Source: Phorcus lineatus (lineage: Eukaryota; Mollusca; Gastropoda; Trochida; Trochidae). From it: a stretch of DNA of 64,000 nucleotides. Made by a program: the position numbers and the translations under genes. Of the stretch, positions 10,546 to 22,439 are shown piece after piece. The stretch covers positions 22,113,748 to 22,177,747 of the forward strand of contig OV121082.1 in assembly GCA_921293015.1 (NCBI GenBank), read 5' to 3'. Under the pieces are notes generated by a model. That model searched no databases and had not been told where the DNA came from. It saw only the letters and a list, made by a program, of their open reading frames with translations. Positions within the stretch are counted from its first letter, which is position 1. Every line of letters begins with the position of its first letter.

Positions 10546-13500
10546 TAGTGTAACTGTATTAGATGTTTTAGAAAAAATAATGTGTTAAACTAAAACATTT
10601 TGATTTTCAATGAATAAATAACAATCCTATACAACCTTGAACATGAACAAGACTTAAACGTTCCCTCTGGTATTAAGTGTTTCAGATTACCTGTATTTTT
10701 GTATTTAGCAAATTACTATTAATAAAAAATACACTAGCCATTTGAATTAGGTCTTTTACTTAGGTTGATTTCCCGAGAGACGGCATAATATTTTATTATT
10801 GGATTCTTGTAAACATGTTTTTCCTGCTTTATAAAAATGTTAGTTTCAATCCATTACAACATACATCATATAATATATAATATGAAATTGTTTAATTGTT
10901 TATTGGGAATCAACATTAAAATGAGTTAAAAATTGAAAATACATCTCAAACGTTAAAAAAATAGAATAAGTTGTAACACAATTAAAAGTTGTAGTTCAGG
11001 GATGGGGATCTTTGCAAAGAATTTTACTGTAATTATGTATCCAAACAGTTTAATGGCTATTATAATATAATTCAAAACATCAAAAATTCATTGGTTTATG
11101 GCAAAACGATCTTTGACTCTGTATTACTTGATGTTCATTGGAGTACATTACTCAATCATATTCATCTTCATATATTGCAATAGGTCTTCACTTAATAAAT
11201 AAAAGAATTATTCTCATTTCAATTTGACTTCACTGTGTAAATCACAAGGGTAAATGTGTTAATATCATGACTATAGGGCAGTGTACTTGAAACCTAATCA
11301 TGAGATATGACAAATGTTAACATCTGGACTGGGTTTTTTTTGTGAGACATTCTTTAAATGTTCATCAATATTGCATTGTTGTCGCTGTGTTATTTGATTT
11401 ATTATGTGTAAAAGACTGTGAACTTTATTTATACCTTAAGCTTATGAGTCTGTTGTTTGATTTATATCTCATTGCAAAATGGGATTGATCTCATTGAAGA
11501 AATAAGAAAACATATTGGCATTTGCTGTGAAGCTCCAGAAACCATATTGCGTTTGTGTGTAAATGTTTGTTTTCAAAAACACAGATCAAGGTCATTCAAA
11601 GATTGTTTTGTTTGATAAACTACAGTAAACATAAAGACAAAAATATTAAATAGGATGGAGAGCGTAAATATCCTAGAGATATTCATGAAGTTTTTAATAT
11701 GAAAATAGAGTAACGGTTTATATCCAACGGCATGGGTCAATATCAATTCGGAATAAAAAGTCTAACTGAACTTAACAAATAGAAATTTCTGATAAACTAC
11801 AGTTAAACATTCTAACATAAAAGTTAAAAACAATCATATTGAAAAAGACAGAAACGTTGGAAACCATAAAGACATACTTCAAAGAGATTAGGTGATGAAT
11901 TGGTGAAGAGAATGTCAATCAAAATGTTCCTTTCAAACATGATATATTCAAACGTTTATATTCAGACATAACATACCATTAGTCTTTTGATTTTGAAACA
12001 TCAACTTCTGCAATACAGATACGAATTATGTTCATGTTTTGAAGTATGCATATATTACCCTTATAATCGAACATGTCAAGAACCTGATCGCATTTCTGGT
12101 AAACGAGTTTCAAAGTACTTGGAAGACCTCTTTCTCATGCACAATGCAAACGTTGTTAGTCGTTGGCTATATTATGCTATCATTGAATTATCAGGCAGAC
12201 ATCGCAACCTTGAAGCAGACAAATTTGATGAAGGCTTCCCTCACTGGATGTTAACAGTGTGCAAGTTACAAAAGATTACATAAACAAATGTCAAGCTCAA
12301 GGTTGAACAGCGGAGATGTGTGCCAATTAACATGTTTCAGCCGATGTCAATGTTGTCTATGAACAGCATAGCAACTCAGTGGAGATGTCTCTTTTTTTGT
12401 AAGAGTCTCAAGGCACCACTGCTAGAAGTAATATGTAACATTAAAATCTAACAATACATGTACTAATTGACCTCAATCTTATCCTTTCTTTTTAATGTAT
12501 CATGTGTGAAAATAAGGCAAATGCATGAAATCCTGGTACATAAAAATGTCAGTCACCTTAATAACGTTATCAAAGAGACCAAAGATATCGAATTGAATAA
12601 TACAAACAAAGGCAAGAAAGAGCTGCGCCATGCTGCAGAGAAGACAGTTGTATTATTGAGCAGCTTCTGATTACACTATACTTGAGATAATGGTAACATT
12701 TAATTAGATTTGTTAATATGAAGTTTAAAATTGTAAAATTGTACGTATTGTTAAAAATTTTAACTTAGAGGTTATGGTTTTATTTTAAGACTGGGATAAA
12801 AGGATGAATAACTGTAATTAAAAGCGTTTCTTGATAATGTGCAATAGTAGTCTTTTAAAAATCCATTTGACCTGGTCCAATGGAATGTTAAGATTTATTA
12901 GTGTGGACTTATAAAGTAATCAGGGGCTCTAAGAAGGGAAAACACTTCCTGACCACGGACAACAATAAAAAGATGGGTTTCAATTACAAAGGTAACCATT
13001 CTGCAGTGTCTAGCATACAGATACGATTGTTCTTATCAAAATGTCAACCTCTTCTGCAAAAATGTATTTGGACCTCATTTATACCTGTAACATACATGAC
13101 AGTGTCCTGATATTGTGACCCTTCGGACACAATTAGAGAGATTCTTTTTTAAATGGAGAACAGCATTCAAATCAATTGACATTTCAATAATATCGTTTAA
13201 CGTTTTACTTGCCCATTCTTTGCATTGCACATCCAGTGCAATATTTTCATCTTAGTAATGGAATTTCATCTTAACATTACAGTCAAATCTTAATACGTCC
13301 GTAATTAATTAATTTATATTCATAAATAAGTTTTTCATGTTCGTTTCGTGTAGATAAGTAACGAGAAAAGAATTGAATTTTCATATTTTAATTTTTTTTT
13401 ATCATTTCAACATATTCATCTCATGTTTTAGGAGTAATGTTAACAAGTACTGTTGATGCTTCAATTTGCCCACTATATTAAAAAAGTATGAAAATAAGCT

Positions 13501-14310
13501 GGTGAATATTTTTAAAAATATATATTTGGTGACATCAATGAATTGTCAAAAAAACGATGATTAATCTATATGTAAAGCCCGGTAACAATTGGTTTGACAT
13601 ATGCTAGAAATCCCTGAAGTACTGGTATCCTAATTTTGATTTTGACATTGGTTTATATAAATGACGGCTTCCTGTTGACATTTTGTAATGGATATTCTGA
13701 AGTTTGGCACTGCAGAACCCCCTCCCCGTCTTAACCAATAAAAGAAGTATATGAATGGAAGTATGTTTGCATTGTATCCTACGGCAATGACGTCTAACAA
13801 TTTCGAAAAAGTTGTTTTGTTATATAAAAACAAAATGTACAAACACTTGAAAAACTCTGAAAAGCAAAGTAGGTACTCAAAAGATGTTATTGAAAGGTCA
13901 AATTCGCGATTGACAAAAAATACAGAAGTTTATAGTTGCATTTTTGTATTCTAATTGACTTACACAAGATCTTCTGTCTTTTATTCTGATGAGAACTTTT
14001 GGCGCAAAATAAAAATATATTTTAACAGATATTGCATTTTATTGAGGACTTGATGTTTACATGTTACATGCAATACTATTTGCTATATACATCTTTTGAA
14101 AAATTGGTTTAATTCTTATAAACCCTTTTGCTAATTGCTGGCTTCTACGAAAAATTATCTTAGCTATCCCTAACCAATGCATTAGTTTTGAAATAATTTT
14201 TCCACAATCAACAAAGAATGGAGCCCATGTTTTTGGAACACACTTTATTCAGAAAGGTGATGTTTTCTAAGGCTTTTGCTATATGATCTAATTGTCGAAT
14301 GAATTATTAT
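10546..14310. other. Gene-free AT-rich stretch
   Basis: Open frames near 12,000-12,670 and 12,900-13,110 are short, mostly lack ATG starts and resemble no family known to me. The segment 13,650-13,780 is a diverged copy of 1,965-2,100. No RNA gene or element ends were recognised. Confidence 0.45.
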
Positions 14311-14404
14311 AATACTGCATCAATTTTAGTAATATATTATGAAAAAAATGCAAGATAATATTGAATCATTTTATCTTTCTGTCAGATTATGCATAAACTA
14401 ACTT
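14311..14404 (+). repeat. 94-bp direct repeat flanking the retroelement, left copy
   Basis: It matches 16,610-16,703 at 92 of 94 positions. The two copies bracket the whole tyrosine-recombinase element exactly, so they look like a very long target-site duplication or the product of a repair or duplication event. The ATG that seems to open the first element frame lies inside this flanking repeat and is not part of the element. Confidence 0.85.
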
Positions 14405-14700
14405 GGTTGTCATGGGCTTCCTGTGTGGTTCCTTGGGGGCGCCTACATACAAGATTTGTTTTTGATACAATAGCTACACTTCGTCAACCACATCATAAAT
14501 GTCGCATTGCACACTTACTTAGCGATATAAAGTGGTGGCTAAATTTCATCAAGTGTGACAGGAACTGGAAGTTAATATGGGATGATCGCCCCTTTTCTAC
14601 AGTTTTCACAGATGCCAGCGCTACTGCAGGTGGAGCCTTTCACGAGGGCGACTGGTCGTATGTGAACTGGGAACTCTTTTTAATAATCATCGTGTTGTGA
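14405..14700 (+). pseudogene. Retroelement RT-thumb / RNase H N-terminal part, broken
   Basis: The frame contains a LSWASCVVPWGR-like segment and a RQPHHK motif typical of the region between RT and RNase H in DIRS-type polyproteins. The RNase H first catalytic motif follows as VFTDAS (about 14,602-14,619) with an ATAGGAFHEGDW-like strand. Just after VNWEL (about 14,666-14,680) the frame runs into a few hydrophobic residues and a stop at 14,698. The segment that should hold the second catalytic residue (Glu in a LEL-type helix) is shortened, and the rest of RNase H continues in another frame. An internal deletion with frameshift explains this. The protein cannot be active RNase H in this copy. 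Confidence 0.7.
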
Positions 14701-15053
14701 TATTCTCAGATAATCAAATGACTGTAGCAGCGCTAAATAAAGGCACCACAACATCGTCTGAAGGATTGTGTATTCTTAGGGAGTTAAGTTATGTGTGCAT
14801 GTGTTATGATTTTAGCATTATTGCGGTGCATATACCGGGTGTGCATAATGTGATTGCTGACGCCATCTCACGCCTTTCAGAGCCTTGTATGTTTGTCAGG
14901 TTGATGCAGGAAATTAGAGAGTGGTATGGTCCCTATGATGCCCCTAGTGGTTACCATTTACTTAACCATATGTCAGTTAATGCCATACAGTTTCTTTACC
15001 CACAGATTCGTCGTTGGCTGGTCAGCTGGACAGGGAAATCGTTAGCTGGCTGA
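14697..15053 (+). pseudogene. Retroelement RNase H C-terminal part
   Basis: This frame resumes RNase H with FSDNQMTVAALNKG (third acidic motif, D in SDN) and ends the domain with HIPGVHNVIADAISRL (fourth acidic motif, D in ADA). Similarity continues upstream of the first ATG in the same frame (14,678-14,700), which shows that the ATG is not a natural start. A tail of about 50 residues after SRL runs to a stop at 15,053. It overlaps the recombinase frame by about 40 bases in another frame. Overlapping pol and recombinase frames are common in DIRS-like elements. Confidence 0.7.
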
Positions 15054-15952
15054 AACAGTGCTTCGCTGACTCTACTAAGCGCACTTATCGTTCACAGTTG
15101 TTATGTTATCTAAGGTTTTGTTACACGTGTGATTGTACGCCAGTCCCAGCATCATCTAATGTAATCTGTAGATATACTGTCTTCCTGGCTAGGGACAAAT
15201 CTTACAACTCCATCCCCCAGTATCTGAATGTTGTACGTTTGATACACATGGCTTTGGGCTTTACCAACCCAGTAGAAAACTTTGCACTTGCTTCAATACT
15301 CCAGGGTATCAAGAGGAGCAAAGGAGCTGCTCCCCACTACAAGCAGCCTATAACTATTGACATACTGTGCCAACTACACCGTCGACTAGATCTACTAGAC
15401 ATTGTGGACCTGAGATTTTGGTGCATGACATTGACTTGCTTCTTTGGACTATTACGTGTTAGTTCGGTGACAACTACTGCTCCCCAAGGCATCACACGTG
15501 GTGATGTGGCTTTCACAAATCAGGGATGCCTCCTGAGTGTTCATAAAACTAAGACCATACAGTTTGCTGAACGTTGCCATGTAACAGCCCTGCCATTGTA
15601 TAAAGGTGTCACTTTGTGTCCGACCTCAGCGTTGGTGCGCTGGTGTCTCTGTACTAAACATGTTCCCTCTAGCTCCCCTCTGTTTGCTATTAGTCCAGGG
15701 GTACCCCCATCTGTCCACAGTTTCAGAAGCCGCCTCGCTTCCCATCTCCAGGATCTTGGCTATGATACAGGACTGTACAATACCCATAGCCTTCGACGAG
15801 GCGGGGCAACGTGGCTCCTCTCTCAGGGTGTTCCGGTGGACACAATCAAAACTCTTGGAGACTGGAAGTCAGACTGTGTGTTTAAATATCTCAAGCCTTC
15901 GGGCGGCCAACGTTTAGCTCTTTTCCCCAGTTTTGTTGAGCATATTCACTGA
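15014..15952 (+). CDS. Tyrosine recombinase of the DIRS/Ngaro-like element
   Basis: The open frame of about 312 codons has no ATG before residue 79 and opens on TTG, so the true start or a frameshift from the overlapping pol frame is unresolved. An N-terminal core-binding helical region (about 8-100, with STKRTYRSQL) precedes the catalytic domain. All the expected residues are visible: Arg148 in FGLLRVSS, Lys180 in the HKTKTIQF beta-hairpin, His258 and Arg261 in NTHSLRRGG, Trp284 in LGDWKSD and the nucleophile Tyr292 in VFKYL. Such enzymes integrate circular cDNA without an integrase and normally leave no target duplication. There are no frameshifts, so the recombinase appears intact while the RNase H next to it is broken. 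Confidence 0.85.
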   Translation: MAGQLDREIVSWLKQCFADSTKRTYRSQLLCYLRFCYTCDCTPVPASSNVICRYTVFLARDKSYNSIPQYLNVVRLIHMALGFTNPVENFALASILQGIKRSKGAAPHYKQPITIDILCQLHRRLDLLDIVDLRFWCMTLTCFFGLLRVSSVTTTAPQGITRGDVAFTNQGCLLSVHKTKTIQFAERCHVTALPLYKGVTLCPTSALVRWCLCTKHVPSSSPLFAISPGVPPSVHSFRSRLASHLQDLGYDTGLYNTHSLRRGGATWLLSQGVPVDTIKTLGDWKSDCVFKYLKPSGGQRLALFPSFVEHIH

Positions 15953-16009
15953 CTTGCAATCTCAAGAACATTCCACACAACTCTCAAAATAACTCACAAC
16001 ATTTGGATT

Positions 16010-16208
16010 GGGGATTGTGTGAATGTGCTGTAAATTGCAAGGCAGTACTTACTTTATTATTGTTAGTTATACAAAGCACTTGTATTCATTCTTACGATGT
16101 TTCATGATGTTTCATGACTGTCAGGTTCGTATTGACATGCCATGATTTTTATTAAATGTTTGAGCCCGAGTCTTGTCCGTTGTCTCTCTCATTTGAGCCT
16201 GGTGTTAA
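16010..16208 (+). repeat. Retroelement terminal repeat B1
   Basis: This 199-base sequence starts GGGGATTGTGTGAATG and ends GAGCCTGGTGTTAA, identical to 16,413-16,611. It follows the recombinase stop by 57 bases. It contains a small internal direct repeat, GATGTTTCAT twice. Confidence 0.9.
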
Positions 16209-16412
16209 GTGATAGATTACGGAATGATGTGAGAGTAATCTATATTTAACACGGGTCAAGGCTCGCATGCGTAGTTTTACTTCCTGGCAGTTTTTTAATT
16301 TAGCAGACGGCTTTGCGGCAAGCACGTTTTTCTTACCCACCCACCGCTCCCATATGCTTAGTCTCCCTCATTAGGGATTCGAATACATGTAATTCATTTT
16401 GCTCTTCATAAA
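16209..16412 (+). repeat. Spacer X between B1 and B2 (candidate A2 repeat)
   Basis: This 204-base non-coding segment is richer in GC than its surroundings and has no second copy in the window. By analogy with PAT/Ngaro split direct repeats it should match the 5' end of a full-length relative, which this truncated copy has lost. Confidence 0.5.
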
Positions 16413-16611
16413 GGGGATTGTGTGAATGTGCTGTAAATTGCAAGGCAGTACTTACTTTATTATTGTTAGTTATACAAAGCACTTGTATTCATTCTTACGA
16501 TGTTTCATGATGTTTCATGACTGTCAGGTTCGTATTGACATGCCATGATTTTTATTAAATGTTTGAGCCCGAGTCTTGTCCGTTGTCTCTCTCATTTGAG
16601 CCTGGTGTTAA
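16413..16611 (+). repeat. Retroelement terminal repeat B2
   Basis: It is an exact copy of B1 and forms the right end of the element. Its last two bases (AA) overlap the first two of the right flanking 94-base repeat. Confidence 0.9.
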
Positions 16612-16703
16612 TACTGCATCATTTTTAGTAATATATTATGAAAAAAATGCAAGATAATATTGAAACATTTTATCTTTCTGTCAGATTATGCATAAACTAA
16701 CTT
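16610..16703 (+). repeat. 94-bp direct repeat flanking the retroelement, right copy
   Basis: It is the partner of 14,311-14,404, with two mismatches. Beyond 16,703 the sequence continues AAAATAATGAC, unlike the left copy, which runs straight into RNase-H-related coding sequence. Confidence 0.85.
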
Positions 16704-17689
16704 AAAATAATGACAATTTTAATATATAAACATCGAACAACGTTCTAAAGGGGTTGTAATGAGAAGACCAATATCTTACATATTTATGTACAGGCTCTTT
16801 CCTGATTTTTGTTCAGTTAATTATTTTTATGGCAACCATAAACCAAGAATTACTTTTCGAGTCTCTTAACAAGTCACTTAAAATCTGTTTTGTTTAAAAA
16901 ACAAATCAGAAATCCGCCTCCCGTATAAATTTCCTGATGAAATATAGCAGGGGTGACTAATAGGTGACCAAGGATAATTTTCATGTAATATCCAACTATC
17001 AATAGCGGTGGATCCTGTTTATTGATTTCTTGATAACTTTCTATTTTAAATCCAAAGGTAATCTATTATTTAATTTATTTGCCTTTGCTTTTCTTAATGT
17101 TGCGTGCTAAGAATTGAGCTAACAAACAAAAGGACCTTCATCACGGTCACAGCAAGGGCAATGTTTCCCTTCCACATGCAACCTAGTTTATCGTAATTTT
17201 TAATGAAAATGATTAATGATAATATATATATACAAAGACGAAAGCTAAACCTAACATATGAAAAGACTCACCATTGCTTTAGACCTTAAATGGAACTTTG
17301 AATGAGGAAAAGTGAATTAATCTTCATGACCTCCAAAACCACATGGTTAAGACTTACAAACAGGTTAGCTTAGCAGTAACCTCCCTTTATAGTTATTGTT
17401 ATGCAAAACGGTTAAAACATCCAACTTCAAGTTGAACCTATAACATTCATAGACTTGGAATGAAAATAAAATGAAAATGATGTAAGTCTGTAGGTGAAAT
17501 TGAAATTGTTGAAAAATACTTACTTGCTCATTACCAGTTCTTATAGACATTTACCTGTATGTATACACATTTTAGCTTTAGGAGGCCTTTTTAATTGAAA
17601 ACGAAAACAAAAATCAGTTTTAAGGTAGTGTGCGTCGACTCACCAAATATCAACTTGTTCCAAAATATGTGATTTGAGCCTTAATTTTG
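16704..17689. other. Gene-free stretch
   Basis: It is AT-rich. No coding frame, repeat or RNA gene was recognised. Confidence 0.4.
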
Positions 17690-20639
17690 AAAATATGTAT
17701 TTGTTCCTAATTATTGTATTTCGGGTTTAATTCAGTGAAAAGGTTGAATCAGTGACATCCAATTAAAACATCAAACTATCTAGCAATCTGTCTCTTTTTG
17801 AAAGAGGTAGTAACTCATGTTTTGAAGTGCTACACAACAGACCATCAACATCCACCGCTTGATTTTATCAGAAATGACTAGCCCAGCTCCAAACTAGAGG
17901 AATTTTTTTTCAAGGAAATATGTCTTACCATTGTTGTTCGCCTGAGGGGCAGTTTATCTATTTAAAAAAGTTCCTTCTCTTGAGAACCTGAAATAAAGCT
18001 CTAAAGTTTATTGACCAGAAAACTATGATCGACACCCTTATGAGAAGGATAGCATTACTGATTAAAGTTCCTGTAAACACATAACAAACTAGCAATACAG
18101 AGGCAGAATCCATCAAATATATGTTATGACAATTCTTATCAAAAAGAGAAACAAATTTTTGATGACTATACTCTATGAAATCTATTAAAAAGAATCATTC
18201 GAAATGCATCACCAACAAAAATGTTTTTTCAAAACCATTAAATTCCAGACCAAGTACATCTCGTTCAATAATTGCGTGTTTAATTGTAGTTTTTCTATTA
18301 GCAGGGCAAGAAGGATATAAAGAGACTCGATGGTGGCAGAATTGTACTTATAAAGGGTTTAGCAAGTTAGGTTTATTTCCAGATAAAGTATAGCAATTTG
18401 CAACATTTCACTTGTTTGAACACAACAACCTGCATTTGACATAGACTGAACACATTTGGGAAAGAATGTCTAAGTAGGGCACCTTCTACGTCATCGACCT
18501 TGTAACTGTTATATATATTTCATTACCCGACATGTTGCATAACCTAATGCAGATAACTAACTGCAATACACTTCTGACATTAAAACACTTTTGCTGAATG
18601 TGTCTGCGCGTGTGAATGATAATTAATTCTCAATGTAATCCTCGCTTATTAACTGTTTATCAAATGCTACCTGAGAAGAAAAAATATTAAGTTAATTACT
18701 TACTATGTAATACTGATTTGCATGTCATTTCTGTAACGTAAATGTAATCTTAAAATTCACTGACAAACTGTTGTTACATGGAGCAATGATGTATGCCTCG
18801 TAACAAATTTGAAGTAAATAGTCAGAGCTTTTGTCAAATGGTCTGCATACAGAATAGAGTACGTGTATGTTTCTGAGCTATGATTTAATGAAATCAAGTA
18901 ACTTCAGTATTTGCTACAAGTTACCCTAAAGTTTTCAAAGGTAAACAAGGATGCATGAATTTTCCCTAATGTGCAGAGAATACTACTGTCATTGATTTCT
19001 GCAAATGAGACATAATATTTTCCCACTGCACCTACATAACACGAGTTTGATAACTTTTTACGCACTAAACGTTATTCACGGTATGTAATTAAATAGTCAT
19101 TGAAGGCATACACATGCAATTAAAGCCAAACAGCACTATATATTATGGATTCAGTCTTCCAAAGGTATTCTGCAATTAGAAAATATGAGTACGTAAATTC
19201 ATATAGAAATAAATCAACATACTCTTAGTATTCGATGTAATTTCATATTGGTATTCTATACAACAAAGTGTTTATTATAAAACCACACAATTTTCGTGTA
19301 TGCTTGATTTTCATGATGTAGCCAAAGCACGTAGTACTACTTAGAGGCAAGTTTCAATCAAGGCATTTCTTGGATGGAAAGTTGACATCCAGACACTTGC
19401 TGTAAACATTCATTGACACTGCACTTCAAGCACTGTCTGCCATTCTGTATCTACTCAGTACTTATCTTCTGGAATCATCGCAATGATAGATTCGTTATTC
19501 ATCTAATTAGTTAAAATATCAGAGGAGTTAGTAGTCAATGATTGTGAGAATTTATTTTTAGAAATATAAAGATTCTAGGTTTTACAGTATTAGTATCTTA
19601 AAGTGACACTGAGTATGTTTCATACATTAAGTATGTGCCAAAACACCGAGTGAAAAGAGTTTAGTACCAATCGCCTTTCTAAAGGTAAATCTTTATCTCT
19701 TAAATGTCATAAAAAATTATATTTTCCTTTTTTCAATTGTGCATGGTAAGTGTTAAGAAGTCAAATTTCTGGGTTCCATTTACATGTTTATTAGTTAAAT
19801 GACCTATTAAGCAATACCAACCTATACTCGTCAGCTGTATCTGCAGCATATAAGTTTTCCAAATTACGTTTGTATTATTGCCGCTCGCCACTGTCCGGTT
19901 TTTGTCACAAAACTCGACTCAAGCCTGTGTATTGTCACTTTACTGAAATTATAAGATTTGAGATGTTAAACAACCAGTACTTCTCGATCAATTAACACTA
20001 TAAATGAAGTTTGACATATTTGACCCCAACAACATTGACTATGCCTCTTCACACTAAAATCAAAGAGTTTGCATGAAAACATGCAACATATCTGCACATA
20101 TGTTAGGAATAAATGTATCAATTGATTGTATTTTGTTTAATTCTTTCAATGCTACATTCCCATTATCAATGGCTATGTTTCTTATTTAAGCTGGAACTAG
20201 CACCTTAGATTTGAATAATTAGCTCTTATAAATAATCAGTTTGTAATCCTTGTTAAAGTGTTAAACACTCATATAATCTTCGAAAACATTTTGACAAATG
20301 CAAATTATGCCATATTTCATAGACGTTTTTTTCTGCAATGAATACATACATGTATTTTCATTAGTTGCATTCTGAATTTCTGCAGTTAACCACTGATTTT
20401 TGATAGACAACTTTATAACACCTTTCCTAGACAGCGTTATAAAACATCAAATAAACAACGGGTTGGTCTACATGACTGCCTGGGGAAATTTTCTTTGGCT
20501 TCAAAGGTAACTGAACAAACATCTTTGTTACCTAAAAATATAACAATATAATTCGTAATATTTCCCTCAAAGCTGCAGACTGATTACCAAGGCATTAGCT
20601 TGAAATGTTCCATTATCGGAAATCTATGAATTCCAAACC

Positions 20640-20900
20640 GTGATCATGTTTCACATTAGAGTTCCTTTGTCTGCCTCTTAACTCAGTAATAAAGTATGGA
20701 GAAAGGTTAAGAACACAATTAAATGACAATGGTCTCGTTGTTTTTAAAACATACTATTAAAAAATGAATTCGTGCAACTACACATTTATATTTGGAATAT
20801 CATTAAGCACCAACATGATTGTTAGGTTTACTTAAAAGATGAAATATGATTCTGAGAAAAAATGTAAGACATTTAATGTTACTTAATTACATATTTAATT
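20640..20900. repeat. Dispersed repeat family A, copy 2
   Basis: GAGTTCCTTTGTCTGCCTCT and GTGCAACTACACATTTATAT match family A. This is the most diverged of the five clear copies. Confidence 0.6.
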
Positions 20901-21369
20901 ACATGATTTACTAATTTACTTGAACACAGCCTTCTTCCTTTGCAAATTCAAAGTTATAATGGTCTTTATGTTTTACTAATCGATTAAACAATTACCAATG
21001 CATAGTAGCTTTGTTGTGAATTGTAAATTAAATATCTATATTAACAGATATTCGGAGGTCGCTTTTGATGCCACACTTTCTTTATAGAACCAATTATAAA
21101 ACATTTAATAGTCCATTTCATAAAAATCATAATAACCACTCAATCTTTCTTTGATCTGACAACAAATCACAAAATGTGATAAATAAAAATTATCAATAAT
21201 CAATAATTATGCAAAATAGTGGACCTACAAATCAATACTTTGGACATTCATATGAATATCCTGAAGAAGGGCAATGACAATGCCATCTAAAACATTGCGA
21301 CATCGGCAACTTTACAACGGAGGTCGAAATCTATTTCTATATTGATGAAATGAAATGATGATGAAAGAC

Positions 21370-21530
21370 CACTATCACGACTGTTTAAATGTGAAATGAT
21401 GCTGACAATTGTTGAGTATCTTCTCTATGTGAACTTGTTTTATAAGCATGACTGTTAAAATATGAAATCATGCTGACAATTGTTGAGTTTCTTATCTATT
21501 TGAACATGTTTTATAAGCATGACTTTCATA
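21370..21530. repeat. Two-copy tandem duplication of about 78 bp
   Basis: TGACAATTGTTGAGT and GAACTTGTTTTATAAGCATG (ACATG in copy 2) occur twice at this spacing with scattered differences. Confidence 0.75.
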
Positions 21531-21770
21531 GTCATTACTTTGAATTGAAATACATTTTAGTTGGCTTATGGTCGATGTCAGATCTATAGTAACGGCACAT
21601 CACAAGCACGAGTTCACGAAAAATCTTTGATGTTCAGATTAAACCTATTATTTTGTATTCACCACAGATATACAGTTTTCAGCTATGATATGTTGTTGAA
21701 CAGATTCAAGTTTTGGAAGTTTAGTTTGGGTGTGCTATACATGTTCAAATGTTGCTGTCTTTGTAGCGCG

Positions 21771-22439
21771 TAGCAGAGATTATATTTTTGTTGACATTTT
21801 ATCTCGTACGATTGGTTCAAAATATTAGATTTGCCAAGGAATAGTATCATTGTTATGTTAAACATGTTGACAATGTTGAAAGAAAACTTATATTGTTCGT
21901 TCGAACTACTTTGTTTAAATATGGATTCGGTTTTGTTTGGGAAGCTCAAGGAGTTGACAATGAGGAACAGTAAATAAAAGAATTTCATTCAAGGGTTAGC
22001 GATTGTTAAAAACAATTGTTATTTTCTGAAATTTACAAATATTCATCACTTGTATTTTGTATTGAACCTAATTATCTTTTTATAACATCTAAAGCTATAA
22101 GGCGTAGAAAAACAATGTTGTGGATTGAAGCGCTTAAAATATATAAAAACAAACTACCATGGTATTCTTTTGTAGTGTACGTGGGCCTTAGGCCTTTTAC
22201 GAAATTAACTGGTTTTGACTTGATTTAATAACATATCAGATAACATTAATTTATCATTATATTTTCAGAGTTAACATTAGCTGACGACACAAAACACACT
22301 GGTACAAAGATGGTACAGCATACTGTAAAATCTTCAAGAAAAACCCTACAATGTGTCCAATTTTGTTATTTTCATGACAGGTGAAGACATTATAAATAAT
22401 CCGAAACACCATGTATGTTCCTAACGAGGATTTTAATCT
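21771..22439. other. Gene-free stretch
   Basis: Short frames on both strands are AT-rich chance frames. No repeat or RNA gene was recognised. Confidence 0.4.

Larger units (their letters stand above)
14405..16611 (+). mobile_element. DIRS/Ngaro-like tyrosine-recombinase retrotransposon, 5'-truncated
   Basis: The element starts abruptly in the region after the reverse transcriptase core, continues through RNase H and a complete tyrosine recombinase, and ends in a repeat pattern B1 (16,010-16,208), spacer X (16,209-16,412), B2 (16,413-16,611). B1 and B2 are identical over 199 bases. In PAT/Ngaro-type elements the ends are split direct repeats (A1, coding region, B1-A2-B2). X would then be A2 and the missing 5' end would have held A1. 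The reverse transcriptase core and gag are absent. The identical B copies indicate a recent insertion. The alternative is a DIRS1-type element with rearranged ends. Confidence 0.75.
17690..21770 (+). repeat. Ancient paralogous block, copy 2
   Basis: It is colinear with 4,920-10,300. Landmarks include GGGTTTAATTCAGTGAAA (17,723), TTCCAAAGGTATTCTGCAAT (19,157), GTTGACATCCAGACACTTGC (19,381), CAATGCTACATTCCCATTAT (20,147) and a CTTTCTTTATAGAACCAATT-like segment (21,067). It lacks the MITE at 8,853 and the hairpin at 5,047. There is no conserved coding frame. It includes a family A copy at 20,640-20,900. Confidence 0.6.

Noticed and set aside
11987..12283. 98-codon plus-strand frame
   Set aside because: It opens on TTG, overlaps another frame of similar length, shows no known motif and has no splice support.
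16152..16340. Minus-strand frame across the retroelement 3' end
   Set aside because: It lies across the B1-X boundary of the element and is a shadow frame.
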